Source: Alopecurus myosuroides (Eukaryota > Streptophyta > Magnoliopsida > Poales > Poaceae). Taken from it: DNA of 64,000 nucleotides. Below, piece after piece: positions 11,671 through 22,907 of the stretch; position 1 is the first letter of the stretch, and each line of letters begins with the position of its first letter. The DNA lies in contig CM054062.1 of the NCBI GenBank assembly GCA_028641055.1, positions 179,634,726-179,698,725 on the forward strand, given 5' to 3'. The notes below the pieces were generated by a model. It did no database searches, was not told the origin of the DNA, and saw nothing but the letters and a program-made list of their open reading frames with translations. The position numbers were made by a program, and so were the translations under genes.

Positions 11671-13585
11671 ATTATGGAGAGATCTCCATTTGGTTCCCAA
11701 TTTAGGAGTATTGCTACTACTGCTAATGTAGTAAATGACCTGTTGTTTTCTTAATTGGATCCTTTTAAAATACCTATAAAATTTGTTGAACGTGTTATGG
11801 ATAACTACTATTTTGGAGATGGAACTGTCCATCCCTGTGATCATTAACTCTTTACATATAAATTATGCGAGTTATTCAGGTGTGCAGGCATTACAATGGA
11901 CCGAGTTAAGAGGAAATTATTCTCTTTATCATTGAAAGGCAAGGCTGCGGAATGGTTTAAAATGCTGAAGAATGGCCGATCTATTGGATGGGAGGAAATT
12001 GTACCTCTCTTTTATTCTAGATTCTATCCTCCCAGTGAGATTCATAAAGATCAGAATCAAATATATAATTTGTGGCCTCATGATGGAGAGATTATTGCCC
12101 AAGCTTGGGGGAGATTGAATTTATTAATGCTCAAATGTCCCATTCATGAGCTCCCTAGTAATATTCGTATTAATAATTTCTATCTAAGGTTTTCTCTTCA
12201 TGATAAGGATTTATTGGATGTTTCTTGTTCTGGATCGTTTACACGTATGAAAGGAGAAGCTAAATCGGATCTTCTTGACCGTATTCAAGAAAATACTGAA
12301 GGATGGGAGAATGACAAAGGTAGAAAGTCAGGTATAAATTATGATTATTAATGCATTAAATCTTTTATGGGAACCGATGATTTTTTTAATGTTAGTGTTG
12401 TTTTTGGTCTTGACTCTCAAATATTTGCAAACCGTTTTAAGGCCTTTGCCTTATATTTTTATATTCCCAACAAGGAGTGGAACAAGTACCATGCACCTTA
12501 TAAAGATGCTGTTAATTGTGTTGATGCTAGAAATATAGAAGTTCATACTGTTAATGATGTTGTGCCTGAACCTTATATTGATAAAATGCATTTCCCTCCC
12601 AAGGTAAAGGAATATTCTATTATAGCTAGTGTGGTTAAAAAAAGTACAAAGAAATTTATAGAACCTGATGAACAAATAACTGTTGAACCTACAATAGCAA
12701 TAGTAAAAGACCTAGTCTCTGAAAATGTAGAAGATGGACACATTATCTTCTGTGAAGATGCTTCTAATATTGTTTCACATCCTAGTAGATCTAGGAAAAC
12801 TAGTGTTTCTGTGCTTTCTGTTAGGATAGGTGATCATTGCTATTATGGTTTATGTGATATTGGTGCAAGTTCAAGTGCTATTCCTTATGATCTTTATAGA
12901 GAAATCATGCATGAAATTGGTTCTTGTGAACTTGAAGATGTTGATGTGGTTATTCAGCTTGCTAATAGACAAACTATCTAACCAATCGGTATTGTTAGAG
13001 ATGTAGAAGTTCTATATGGTAAGACTAAATATATTGCTGATTTTCTATTACTTGTTTTAGCCGCTAGTAAAACTTGTCCTATCATTTTTGGTAGACGTTT
13101 CTTGAACACTTCTGGTGCTGTTATAGATTGTAAGACGGAGAAAATATTGAATAAATTTGATGGAAAATCTTATGAGTTTAATTTTTCTAAATTTGCTAGA
13201 GCTCCTTATGAATCTGAATTGCCTAATTAAGATTTTAGAGTTGAACAGCTTGCCTCTGTTGCTCTTGCCCCTAACAATGCTTTGCAGCAATACATGGAGG
13301 ACCACGAAAGTGAGGTTTTTATGGAAGAAAGAAATGAGATTGACGATATTCCTCTTTGTCAACCAGCGATGCTGAAACACAATTTACCTGTGGAAGACTT
13401 GGGTACCACATTACCACCCAAGGAGGATCCTATTTTTGATTAAAAACCTTTAATGATGATCTTAAATATGCTTATATTGATGATAAGAAGACATATCATG
13501 TTATTATTAGTTCTAAACTTTCAGGTAAAGAAGAGGAAAGTTTACTGGAAATATTGAAGAAATGTCGTGGAGCTATTGGATATAC
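11671..13585 (+). pseudogene. Athila-like gag and protease of Gypsy element 1
   Basis: The likely gag start is the ATG at 11671. The conserved capsid region is at 11896-12351: SLSLKGKAAEWFKML, VPLFYSRFYPP and AQAWGRLNLLMLKCP are the usual retrotransposon-gag blocks. A TAA at about 12349 and frame jumps interrupt it. The next frame (12367-12981) ends in an aspartic-protease domain with YYGLCDIGASSSAIPYDL, where DIGA replaces the D(T/S)G(A/S) active-site signature. The protease continues past an in-frame TAA to IIFGRRFLNTSGAVIDC near 13080-13130. At least four in-frame stops lie between 11671 and 13443, so it is non-functional. The Tat-like element splits it at 13586. RT resumes at 24362 after a gap. 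Confidence 0.8.
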
Positions 13586-14458
13586 TGTCGGGGGGTTACC
13601 CCCGAGTAGGGGTAAGGCAAGTGCTAAAAGAAAGATCAGAAGAGCAGTTTTGACCAAGTTGGCTGGCTACCCGGTACCCGCTACCCGGTGGACAGCTATT
13701 CGGCCGTACCTACCAATGGCCAGGAGGAAGAATCAAGGAAGTTGTATTCTTCCGAGTAGAGGAAGTGGTCCGGGTAGGGGGATTGGATTCCTACTCGGAC
13801 CAGAAGTCAATGGAGCCGTTCTGACACAGGATCCCGCGTATCCTGTGTCCGTACGGCGTGCGGTTCAACTTACGGGGTGCATGATTATCCGCACCACGGC
13901 GTGGCTACAGTGCGGTAGGCGCCTGTCTAGTCCTGTCACTGACAGAGGGGACAGGACAAGGCTAGGGGCCTACCCTATCTCACTGACAAGGGTGGACAGG
14001 TCCCATCTCCGAACGGCGCAACGACTTACGGGGCGAGTGTCAGCGGGAACCCGGAGGCGTGCGCGGTTCTGCAGGGCTCCTGTCACATCCCGTTGTACTT
14101 TATACTTGTTTTCTATTCGGCTGGGCACCAGTATATAAGGTGCCCTACCTCCTCCTGTGCGAGGGTCGACTCACTCGTTGGGAACACTTAGGGAGAACTA
14201 GAAAGAGCAAGAGTGGCTACTCGGCTGAAGGCCTGATTGTACTGTGGCTACTCGGTAACACACATATAAAGAGAGAGGCAGGAGTAGGGGTGTTACCTCC
14301 ACACGAGGGCCCTGAACCTGGGTAAGATCTTGGTGTTTGCATCGTGTGTGATCTACCCCACGCGGCTACTCGCCGTGTGATCCCTCCCGAGCACCTCCAG
14401 CGTCCATCGGCCCCAACTTTAGCCATCCCATGGCATCTGCCGTGATACCACCACGACA
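13586..14458 (+). repeat. 5' LTR of Tat-like element 2
   Basis: This 873-bp LTR starts TGTCGGGGGGTTACC and ends CCACCACGACA directly before the PBS. It matches 23607-24361 over its first 755 bp. A TATA box (TATATAAGG) is at 14132-14140. The CTCGG-rich sequence at 14215-14260 is typical of this family. The ATG of the long gag frame (14430) lies inside the LTR. Confidence 0.9.
14132..14140 (+). promoter_or_regulatory. LTR TATA box
   Basis: TATATAAGG lies within a GC-balanced context in the 5' LTR and is conserved in the 3' LTR at about 24153. By position it would direct transcription starting near 14160-14170, defining the U3/R boundary. This is inference from position only. Confidence 0.6.
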
Positions 14459-17345
14459 GTTGGCGCCCACCGTGGGGCAGACAGAGGCGCTGACTGGAGT
14501 CCATGTTCGGACGGGATTCGTTTCTGCTACTGGGGAGCGCGTGGTCTGTGGCCTTGTCCACAGATTCGGCTCCTTCGACTTCGTCACCGACAACGCCGGA
14601 GATTTCGGCGGGACGCCCCTGCCGGCAGGAGGCTCGGTGCTCTCCTTCGGCTCGCACCTCGTTTACGTCGCCACCGCCATCGTCCGCGAGTTCCCGGAGG
14701 AGGTGCTGATCGCGGAAGATCCTCCTGCTGTGATCGCTGCCCGCGGAAGGCCGATTGGCCGCTCTGCGGACAGCGTGGAAGTGATGGTGGTCGGCCTGGC
14801 TGCCGATGCCGGGAAGGGCGCGGCTGCTGCCGCGGGCGTCATCGAGGATCTTGCTAGCTCGAGTGCTGTCGGGAAGACCCACAAGCCGTACGAGAAGGAC
14901 TGCAACATCCCTCTCTCCACTACACCAACGATACCGGCATCCGCCGTGCGGATAGGCATGCCGCCTCCCACCGAGCTTGAGCTCTTGACCATGAGGGCGC
15001 AGCTCGACCGACAGCGTCAGGAGTTGCTCTCCGAGCAGCTGGAGCTGGAAAAGGTTAGGCTTGAGCTTAGCCTAGATCAGAACGAGTACAACAAGGCCCA
15101 TGGCTTTACTCCTGTTGTTAGGAAGCATAGCAAGGTAGGCGCTACTCGTCGCAACCTAGACGCCGATTTGGCAGTAGTAGATGTGGCTCCTAGTCAAACC
15201 ACTAGCCAAAACACTGCTACCAGGCCCAGATACAGCACCCCCGCCAAAACCCTTAGAGATGCAGAGGCTGTAGCCGCAGAGTTGCCAAACCTAGCTGGCG
15301 ACGCGCGCGCTAGGCAGCAGGAGAGGCTCAATGAGCTGGTGCTAGAGGCTGCTAGGCAGAATGAGGAGTTCCGGAAAGCCAATCCGGGTCCTGACGCTTC
15401 TCAGATTGTGCACTTGCGTGCTGCGAGGTCCCATGACCAAGCGTCATCCCCGCATCCCAGTCGCGAGAGGGACCAGAGTGTGCACTCTGGGAAAGGTAGA
15501 GAGATGCAGGTGTACGACCCGGTTCTCGCCGCGAAACAGCGCGATGTGCCGCGAGAATCCAGTCAGAAACACACTACTGCAGGAGGAGGCTATCAAGCCC
15601 ATAAAGCTCAGAGCAAGGGGCAGAGCGGAGACAACGCGGGGCCTTCTCGGCGTCCTGCTGCTCAGCCTACTCGGCAGAGGACGCAGCAGCCTGCTGCAGC
15701 ACAGCCGCGTGCGGCTGCACCAGCAGCCAACCATGTGGTGCAACCCGCTATCGTGCAGGAGAACAGATATGATGATGGCTACTCGGCGATGGGGCTAGCC
15801 GGTTATGCTGACCCCAGGAATGTTGCTGATCGCCTTGGTGAACGCATGTTGGAGCCTAGTGATGCCAGGTTCAAGCTGGATAGGATCAATCTGTCCGCGC
15901 AACTCGAGAACAAGGGGCCGCCTGGCCCAGAATGCTTTGGCGCTCGTATCATGAACGAGCCTTTCGTGAACCACTTCCAGCTGGCCAGGGGTACCAAGTG
16001 CTACAATGGCAGCACCAAGCCAGAAGACTGGTTGAGTGACTACGTCACGGCCGTGCACATTGCAGGCGGGAACCGGAGATGGGCTGTGCGGTATGTTCCG
16101 CAAATGCTTGAGGGTCCAGCTCGGGCGTGGCTCAACAACCTGCCCAGGGACAGTATCAATTGCTGGCTGGACTTCTCGGAGGCCTTCATCAACAACTTCA
16201 CCAGCACGTACAAGAGGCCGAATAGACCGCAGCAGTTGTCCGCTTGCAAGCAGCGGGAAGACGAGACCGACCGCGAGTATCTTACTCGGTGGAGCACCTT
16301 GAGGAACACCTGTGAAGGTGTGAATGAGGCCCAGGCCATTACTTGGTTTGCGCAGGGCTGCAGGCATGGCAGCATGTTGTGGCAGAAGCTGCAGCGCGAG
16401 ATGCCGAGTACACTCATGGAGACTATCAAGATGGCTGACATGTATGCACTCGACGACCCAACTCAGCCTCTGATGGACTCCCCTGAGCCGAGAAGGAACT
16501 ACAACAACAAAAGCAACAAGCGCAATGATTTCCGCAACAAGCGCAGGGGTGACCAGATTGATACTCGGTATGATCCTGAGGAGGTGAATGATGTGACCAC
16601 GGGTGCTGGGAGTAGCCAGAGGCAAAAAACTGCTAGAGCCCAGTACGGGCAAAACCAGAATCAGGGCCAAGGCATCAAGAAACCGTACAATGCTTCCCAG
16701 CAGGGTAGCGGCAACTCGGGTCCTGCCCCAAACTTCATCTTCACGGAGATGAAGGATGGTCCGTGCAGCTTCCACACTCGGCATCCGGCCAGGCCTGCCA
16801 ACCACACTACTCGGCAATGCAGCTGGTGGGAATAGATCAAGAACGAGGGCCTGCCTTCTCCTCCTCCTCTGCCAGCTGCGAATGCCATTGTGCAGCCAGC
16901 TCGGGCACCTGCTCCCAGGCCGGCCGCGTTCCCGAGAAGAGAGAATGTCAACCAGGTGGCTTTAGGAGCCAACCGCAACTGCAACAACGACCGCTACCGC
17001 TACAACAACAACGACCGCAACCGTAACTTCTACACCCGCAACAACAATAGAGGCAACAACAAGAACAAGAACAACAACAACAACAACCAAGGTAACAACA
17101 ACAACGACAACAATGGTGGTGGAGACCGCAACCAGTACCAGGAGCACCACGAGAGCTACATGATCTTCGTCACCGAGCCAGTCGACAAGCAGTCGCAGCA
17201 CAGGCGTGCGATGGAGGTAAACGCCGTCGTCCCAGTAGTGCCTAACTATCTGCGCTGGTGCGACCAGGAGGTGACTTGGTCCAAGGCTGATCACCCCAAG
17301 GTGATGCCCAACCAGGGTAGCCGAGAAGAACGTCTGTTTCAGTAA
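14430..17345 (+). pseudogene. Tat-like gag polyprotein, one in-frame stop
   Basis: An 801-codon frame runs to a TAG at 16833-16835 and continues in the same frame to 17345. The first ATG (14430) is inside the LTR and the frame reads through the PBS, so the true initiator is probably downstream. The Arg/Glu-rich segment at about residues 184-225 looks like a coiled coil. Residues about 290-460 are low-complexity, Gln/Ala/Arg-rich. The capsid (retrotransposon gag) domain is at about 500-700, with WLSDYVTAVHIAGG, PARAWLNNLP and DETDREYLTRWSTLR. After the stop, an Asn-rich AAC-repeat tract occupies about 16975-17120. A frameshift with a probable small deletion near 17316 separates gag from protease. 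Confidence 0.85.
14460..14477 (+). promoter_or_regulatory. Primer-binding site of element 2
   Basis: TGGCGCCCACCGTGGGGC follows the LTR end by one base. TGGCGCCCACCGTGGGG is the usual start of the internal region in grass Tat-type elements. The tRNA identity was not verified. Confidence 0.7.
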
Positions 17346-17346
17346 G

Positions 17347-17775
17347 GTGCTGATTGATAACGGCAGCAGCATCAACATCATGTATCTGGATACATTGAAG
17401 AAGCTCGGCCTTGCCGAGAACATGCTGCTGCCCAGCAAGACCACATTCCATGGAATTGTGCCGGGGGTATCTTGTGCTCCAATCGGCCGCATCTGGATGG
17501 ATGTCCTAATCGGCACCAGGGAGAACTGCCGCACCGAGTACGTCCGGTTCGAGGTGGTCGATCTTCAGAGCCCCTACCACGCCCTTCTCGGTAGGCCTGC
17601 ACTCACCAAGTTCGTGGCTTCTACCCATGCTGCCTATCTGAAGATGAAGATCCCTGGTCCCAACGGAGTCATCACCATCTCGGGTGATTACAAGAGGTCT
17701 TTGGAGTGTGCTTCTGCTGGTTCCCAGCTAGCGGAATCCATGGTCATTGCTGCCGAGAAAGAAAAAGATGTATGA
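17347..17775 (+). pseudogene. Tat-like aspartic protease segment
   Basis: This 142-codon frame carries the protease motif MLIDNGSSINIMYLDTLKKLG. DNGSS stands in the D(T/S)G(S/A) position, with the ALLGRPALTKF flap/hydrophobic-G motif downstream; together these define a retropepsin. The frame ends in a stop caused by a one-base shift in the A-rich run at about 17757-17768, after which the linker to RT continues in the next frame. As the shift is a single base in a homopolymer-like run, it may be a real mutation or a sequence error. Confidence 0.8.
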
Positions 17776-18790
17776 GGTGGTGGCGATGGCGCAAGCAGCG
17801 CAGGGTGGTGCGCCCGGCATGCAGAGTTCCCAGTACGGGACTGCATTCCAGGCGTCCCAGGAGACAAAGAAAGTCCAGGTTGATCCTGAGTTCCCAGACC
17901 GTGTTGCCATCATTGGCGCCGGGTTGGGAGAGAAATAGGAAAGCGGGCTCATCCACTTCCTCCGTGAGAATCGGGACGTGTTCGCCTGGTCCAATGAGGA
18001 TCTGCCAGGTGTCCCGAGGGAGTTGGTTGAGCACTCGCTACATGTGCGGCATGATGCCAAGCCAGTGAAGCAGGCGATGCACCGCTTTGGCGATGAGAGA
18101 AGGAAGGCCATTGGTGACCAGATCACCAAGTTGCTGATAAGCAACTTCATCATGGAGGTTTTGCATCCGGACTGGCTAGCCAACCCGGTGATGGTTGAGA
18201 AGAAGAAGGAGGACCCCAAGGCGGATACCGCATGGCGCATGTGCATGGACTACACCGACCTGAACAAGGCCTGCCCCAAAGATCCCTTTCCGCTACCCCG
18301 CATAGATCAGGTGATCGATTCCACTGCTGGTTGTGAGCTTTTGTCTTTCATAGATGCCTACTCTGGTTTTCATCAGATAGCTCTCAACCCGACTGATCAA
18401 ATAAAGACTGCTTTCATTACCCCGTACGGGGCTTATTGCTATCGTGTCATGTGCTTTGGGTTGCGGAATGCGGGGGCTACCTATCAGAGATGCATGCAGA
18501 AAATGCTTGCATGATCAAATTGGAAAAAATGTGCAGGTGTACGTAGATGACATTGTCATCAAAACGAATAAAACACATACTCTGCTTAGTGACATTGAGG
18601 AAACATTTTCCAACTTGCGCAAGTACAAGATAAAGCTGAATCCGACTAAATGCACCTTTGCCGTCCCGGCTGGCAAGCTACTCGGCTTCTTGGTATCCAG
18701 TCGGGGCATTGAGGCCAATCCTTCAAAGATAAAAGCTATTGAGAGCATGTCTTTGCCGAGATCCCTGAAGGATGTGCAAAATTCACTGGT
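17747..18790 (+). pseudogene. Tat-like reverse transcriptase
   Basis: This polymerase domain would copy element RNA into DNA. After the linker, a TAG at 17936-17938 interrupts. The RT then runs from RENRDVFAWSNEDLPGVP (about 17965) through WRMCMDYTDLNKACPKDPFP and LLSFIDAYSGFHQIAL (first catalytic Asp) to YVDDIVIKT (catalytic YVDD, about 18540) and CTFAVPAGKLLGFLVS. One-base shifts lie in the AAAA run near 18500 and in the A run near 18778. The YVDD and FIDA active-site residues remain. It is out of frame with the RNase H/integrase frame that follows. Confidence 0.85.
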
Positions 18791-18793
18791 TGC

Positions 18794-21409
18794 TTGGCTT
18801 CTCTGAGCCGCTTCCTGGGCAGAATGGGCGAGAAGGCCTTGCCTCTGTATCAGTTGATGAAGAAAAATGACAAGTTCGTCTGGACACCACAAGCTGATGT
18901 GGCATTCAAGGAGCTGAAGGACATGCTGGGTAGCGCTCCAATCTTGGCTAGCCCGCTATCCAAAGAGCCAATGCTGCTGTACATTGCTGCAACTAACCGA
19001 GTGGTCAGTGTGGTTATTGTGGTGGAAAGAGAAGAAGAAGGCAAGACTGTGCAGCGACCTGTATACTATCTAAGTGAGGTACTGTCCAGTTCTAAGCAAA
19101 ACTACCCGCATTACCAGAAGATGACTTACGGCGTGTACCTGGGCGCCAAGAAGCTGAAGCACTATTTGCAAGAGCATCCCATCACTGTGGTGAGTTCCGC
19201 TCCCATCTCGGACATCGTGGGCAACAAGGAAGCAAGTGGCAGAGTAGCCAAGTGGGCGATTGAGCTGGCCGCGTACGCTCCTGCGTATGCGAGAAGAGAA
19301 GCCATCAAGTCTCAAATTCTTGCGGATTTTCTGGTGGGTTGGGCTGAGGTGCAGTATGAGCCTCCTACTCCGGTAGCCAACTACTGGAAGATGCATTTTG
19401 ATGGCTCCAAGGTGAAGGAAGGCTTGGGTGCTGGCGTGGTGCTCACGTCACCCAAGCGAGATCAACTCAAGTACATGCTGCAAATCCACTTCAAGGCATC
19501 CAACAATGTAGCAGAGTACGAGGCAGTAGTGCACGGCTTGAAGGTGGCCAAGGAGGTTGGCGTGCAGCGCATCATATGCTATGGTGACTCGGATCTAGTT
19601 GTGCAGCAAGTATCAGGCACTTGGGGTGCTCTGGATTCCAACATGGTTTCATATCGGTTCCTAGTGCAAACCATGACTGGATTCTTTGAAGGATGCGAGT
19701 TCCAACACATACACCGAGCAGAGAATGAGGCAGCTGATGAGCTGTCCAAGTTGGGGTCTTCTCGGCAATACATCCCGGCTAGGGTTGCCTTGGAGCATTT
19801 GAGGAAGCCATCTATCAAGCCATCCCCCAACTCGGAATCCATCTTTGTTCCTTCTCTGCCTGGTGAAGAAGCTGTCCCAATGGAGATTGACTGGGAGGCT
19901 GCAAAAGAGAACCCGGGGACTGCCGTCTCCATCCCGGGGACTGGCGCCTGCAACCCGGGGACTGTCCCTTCTTACTCGGGGACTGCCCCTCCTAACTCGG
20001 GGACTACCGCATTCATTGAGGGAGTTCTCGCTGCATGCACGAGATCTCGGGGACTCGTCCCCGCCCCAGAAGAAGAAGAAGAAGTGGTGGCTGATCCAAT
20101 GGAAGTGGACGAACCAGTGTTTCCCATCCGGGAGACACCGAGTTGGGCTCTGCCCATATTATCCTTTCTAAAAGACGGTACCTTGCCGAGTGATGAGATT
20201 ACCTCGAGGCAAATTCAGAGAAGATCCAAGGGCTATACAATATTGAGAGATGTGCTGCATAGAAGAAGTCCTACTGGTGTGCTGCAGCGCTGTGTAGAGC
20301 CAGAAGAGGGAGAAGAAATATTGGTGGAGATACACCAAGGAGAATGCGGGCATCACGCCTCTTCTCGGGCTCTGGTCAACAATGCTTTTCGGCATGGTTT
20401 CTTTTGGCTCACTGCCTTGAAGCAAGCTGAAGATATCGTGAGAAAGTGCAATGGCTGCCAAAGGTTTGCAAGTAAGATTCATATGCCAGCTTCCGAGTTA
20501 AAGACCATTCCCATTACTTGGCCATTTGTTGTTTGGTGCTTGGATATGGTGGGTCCTTTCAAGCCGGCTAGAGGCAACATGACTCACATCTTGGTCATGG
20601 TTGACAAATTCACAAAGTGGATCGAGGTGAAACCTATTCGGAAGTGTGATGGAGCCACTGCTGTGAGTTTTCTGAAGGATGTGATCCTGAGGTATGGCTA
20701 CCCACATAGCATTATCACGGATAATGGCACAAACTTTGCTGAAGGCAGGTTTGCGAGGTTCTGCAGAGATAAGCGCATTCGGCTAGATGTTGCATCTGTT
20801 GCGCATCCCGCCTCCAACGGGCAAGTGGAGAGAGCAAATGGCATGGTGCTATCTGGCATAAAGCCAAGGCTGATTGAGCCGCTGCTGAAAATACCTGGGT
20901 GTTGGCTAGACGAGTTGCCAGCGGTATTGTGGAGTCTAAGGACTACCCCTAACCGGTCAACTGGCTACACGCCATTCTTTCTGGTTTATGGAGCTGAGGT
21001 CGTGTTGCCCACTGACCTAGAGCATGACTCGCCCCGTGTAACGCTCTACACGGAGGCAGAGGCTAGAAAAGCTCGAGAAAATGATGTTGACCTGCTAGAA
21101 GAAGCAAGAGAGCTAACTCTGTCACGTTCAGCTGTTTACCAGCAAAACTTGAGGCGTTATCACAGCCGGAAAGTGAACCCAAGGGTTTTCCGAGAAGGAG
21201 ACATGGTGCTTAGGCTCGTGCAGCGCACAGCCGGGATGCACAAGCTATCTCCTCCGTGGGAAGGGCCGTTCATTGTGAGCAAGGCTCTACACAATGATGC
21301 CTATTACCTTGTTGACGCACAGCCATCCCAGAAGAACATGCCGGATAGAGCAGGAGAAGAGTCCAAGCGCCCTTGGAATGTAGCTCTACTCCGCCGTTTT
21401 CATTCGTGA
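18794..21409 (+). CDS. Tat-like pol: Gypsy RNase H, second RNase H, integrase (871 codons, open)
   Basis: This is the largest undamaged frame in the window. In order it encodes the RT thumb and Gypsy RNase H (DKFVWTPQADVAFKELKD, YYLSEVLSSSKQNYPHYQK), then a second RNase H of plant/archaeal type (about residues 198-330) with MHFDGSKVKEGLGAG, NNVAEYEAVVHGL and CYGDSDLVVQQV. A linker with five 21-bp tandem repeats (about residues 374-404) follows. The integrase has zinc ligands HH..C..C (GHHASS; CNGCQRF) and core acidic residues in WCLDMVGPF, ITDNGTNF and NGQVERANG. The C-terminal part (GDMVLRLV, LSPPWEGPF) is the usual Gypsy integrase end. It begins out of frame with RT, so it is not expressible as pol unless the upstream shifts are sequence errors. 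Confidence 0.9.
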   Translation: MASLSRFLGRMGEKALPLYQLMKKNDKFVWTPQADVAFKELKDMLGSAPILASPLSKEPMLLYIAATNRVVSVVIVVEREEEGKTVQRPVYYLSEVLSSSKQNYPHYQKMTYGVYLGAKKLKHYLQEHPITVVSSAPISDIVGNKEASGRVAKWAIELAAYAPAYARREAIKSQILADFLVGWAEVQYEPPTPVANYWKMHFDGSKVKEGLGAGVVLTSPKRDQLKYMLQIHFKASNNVAEYEAVVHGLKVAKEVGVQRIICYGDSDLVVQQVSGTWGALDSNMVSYRFLVQTMTGFFEGCEFQHIHRAENEAADELSKLGSSRQYIPARVALEHLRKPSIKPSPNSESIFVPSLPGEEAVPMEIDWEAAKENPGTAVSIPGTGACNPGTVPSYSGTAPPNSGTTAFIEGVLAACTRSRGLVPAPEEEEEVVADPMEVDEPVFPIRETPSWALPILSFLKDGTLPSDEITSRQIQRRSKGYTILRDVLHRRSPTGVLQRCVEPEEGEEILVEIHQGECGHHASSRALVNNAFRHGFFWLTALKQAEDIVRKCNGCQRFASKIHMPASELKTIPITWPFVVWCLDMVGPFKPARGNMTHILVMVDKFTKWIEVKPIRKCDGATAVSFLKDVILRYGYPHSIITDNGTNFAEGRFARFCRDKRIRLDVASVAHPASNGQVERANGMVLSGIKPRLIEPLLKIPGCWLDELPAVLWSLRTTPNRSTGYTPFFLVYGAEVVLPTDLEHDSPRVTLYTEAEARKARENDVDLLEEARELTLSRSAVYQQNLRRYHSRKVNPRVFREGDMVLRLVQRTAGMHKLSPPWEGPFIVSKALHNDAYYLVDAQPSQKNMPDRAGEESKRPWNVALLRRFHS
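19909..20013 (+). repeat. Five 21-bp tandem repeats with CGGGGACT core inside pol
   Basis: The octamer CGGGGACT starts at 19914, 19935, 19956, 19977 and 19998, exactly 21 bp apart. The array is therefore in frame (7 codons) and encodes PGT/SGT-containing repeats in the linker between the second RNase H and integrase. The same octamer occurs at 20048, 21474, 21889 and 23597, the last one 3 bp before the 3' LTR, where the polypurine tract belongs. Confidence 0.95.
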
Positions 21410-22109
21410 GCAAACTATGTATGTACTCTCTTATCCGAGTTAAATCTTCTGTTCGACAATCTGAAATTGAACTCGGGGACTGCCCTCATCCAAGCTGTTC
21501 CTTGTGTTTACTCTTCTTTACTTTGTCTATTCGGTTGAACCACTTAGAATTTCAAAAGCATACAAAGTAGTGTGTTTAAACTCACCGGACACTCTGCGAC
21601 TCTGCTGCTGTCCGCAACCCGGCTTCATGGCAAGCCAGAGAACAAGCCAAAGAGTCAATGAACACATGAAAAATTGCAAAGGAAAGGAAGCGTGTGGCAA
21701 CCGAGTAGAGTGTTTTTTGCTATTTTTTCTTTCCGTCTAAATGGTGGGCATCGTTACTATGAATTTTTCTAAGTGGCTAAGTATTTGAAACTCCTACTTT
21801 GAACTCTTGTGACTCGACTACCAACAAAGCAACAAGTTGCAGGTAAGAGCTGAGATAAAAAAGGAAAGAGCGGATAAAAAATGCAACTCGGGGACTTGCA
21901 TGTTAACGCAACCCGGCATTGAGCCAGAGTTGCTAAGAACTTTAACTAAAATAAAATGGAGTAGCAACAAGAAACTTAGTTGTTTGATACATGTGCACCC
22001 GACATCCCGGGGATCTGATGAAAAGTTAAGATAAGTGTTTCAGGCGGCAGCAGTGTCGGCAGTGGCAGTGTTATCCGCTTCAGTCTTCTCAGCATCGGCG
22101 CTCTCGGCA
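21410..22109 (+). other. Non-coding internal region of element 2 after integrase
   Basis: This 700-bp stretch, between the end of integrase and the antisense ORF, has only very short frames. It holds two dispersed CGGGGACT octamers (21474, 21889). Nothing else is recognised. Confidence 0.7.
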
Positions 22110-22907
22110 TCAACTTCTGTGTTGGCATTGCCGGCTTGCTCGGAGGTTGCCGTGGCGACGGAGATGAGATCCGCAGCCGAGGCGTGAGATCCAGCACGCG
22201 AGGGGGTCATCGCGGCGGAATCCTTCTTCCTTCAACTCGGCGAGGCGCGACTCGAGTTGAACAAGATCTTTGATCTTGTTCTTCGGATTGTAGCCCCAGT
22301 TCTGCTGGGTTGGCCTCGCATTCTTCCACCTAGGGAGCCCTATCCGGTCCTGGATTGGCTTTCCTGCTTCGGTGGGTACGTTCTTGACGTAGAGGAAGGA
22401 GCGCTTCCACTTGCGCACCGTCTCCAACCCCTTGACGCGCGGGTGGCTACCCGTGGAGCGCTGGAGCATCATGGCGCTCCCCGTCATCGTTATCGCGCGA
22501 GCGCTCTCTGTGCTCCCCGGGTTGGGGATGCTTTGCTTCCGGAAGAAGAAGTAGCGCTCCCAACTATGGATAGTTGGGTACACGCCGAGGAACGCCTCGC
22601 AGACCACGGCGTGGAAGGCGAGCATCACCATGGAGTTGGGGGGGAGATGGTGCGACTGCAACCCGAAGTTGGAGAGGAATTCCTTGAAGAAGTCGGAGAC
22701 GGGGAGGCCGAATCTGCGCTTGAAGTGCGCGAGGAAGACGACGAACTCGTCCTTCTCCGGCGTGGGGACGATCTCGTTGTCCGGCTGCCTGCACTGCACG
22801 CCGGGAGGGACACGGCGGGTATTGACTAGCCATTGGTAGTCCTCCGCCGTGACATCGGAGCCCTCCCATCCGGTGCGGGCGGCTGCATCATCCTCTCCGC
22901 GAGCCAT
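22110..22907 (-). CDS. Antisense ORF of Tat-like element (265 codons)
   Basis: This open frame on the opposite strand lies between integrase and the 3' LTR. The protein begins MARGEDDAAARTGWEGSDVT. It contains a conserved-looking core (FKRRFGLPVSDFFKEFL, LPPNSMVMLAFHAVVCEAF, GVYPTIHSWERYFFF, RKWKRSFLYVKN) that resembles the Pfam family called putative gypsy-type transposon (Transposase_28). The C-terminal region is Arg-rich. Extra antisense ORFs at this place are known for Tat-lineage elements; their function is unknown. A TATA-like GATAAATACC lies on the minus strand at about 23081-23090, some 175 bp upstream of the ATG. No stop interrupts it, unlike gag-pol. Confidence 0.75.
   Translation of the reverse strand: MARGEDDAAARTGWEGSDVTAEDYQWLVNTRRVPPGVQCRQPDNEIVPTPEKDEFVVFLAHFKRRFGLPVSDFFKEFLSNFGLQSHHLPPNSMVMLAFHAVVCEAFLGVYPTIHSWERYFFFRKQSIPNPGSTESARAITMTGSAMMLQRSTGSHPRVKGLETVRKWKRSFLYVKNVPTEAGKPIQDRIGLPRWKNARPTQQNWGYNPKNKIKDLVQLESRLAELKEEGFRRDDPLACWISRLGCGSHLRRHGNLRASRQCQHRS

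Noticed and set aside
11302..11731. Hydrophobic small ORFs around the LTR end
   Set aside because: They cross the LTR/PBS boundary and are accidental frames in AT-rich DNA.
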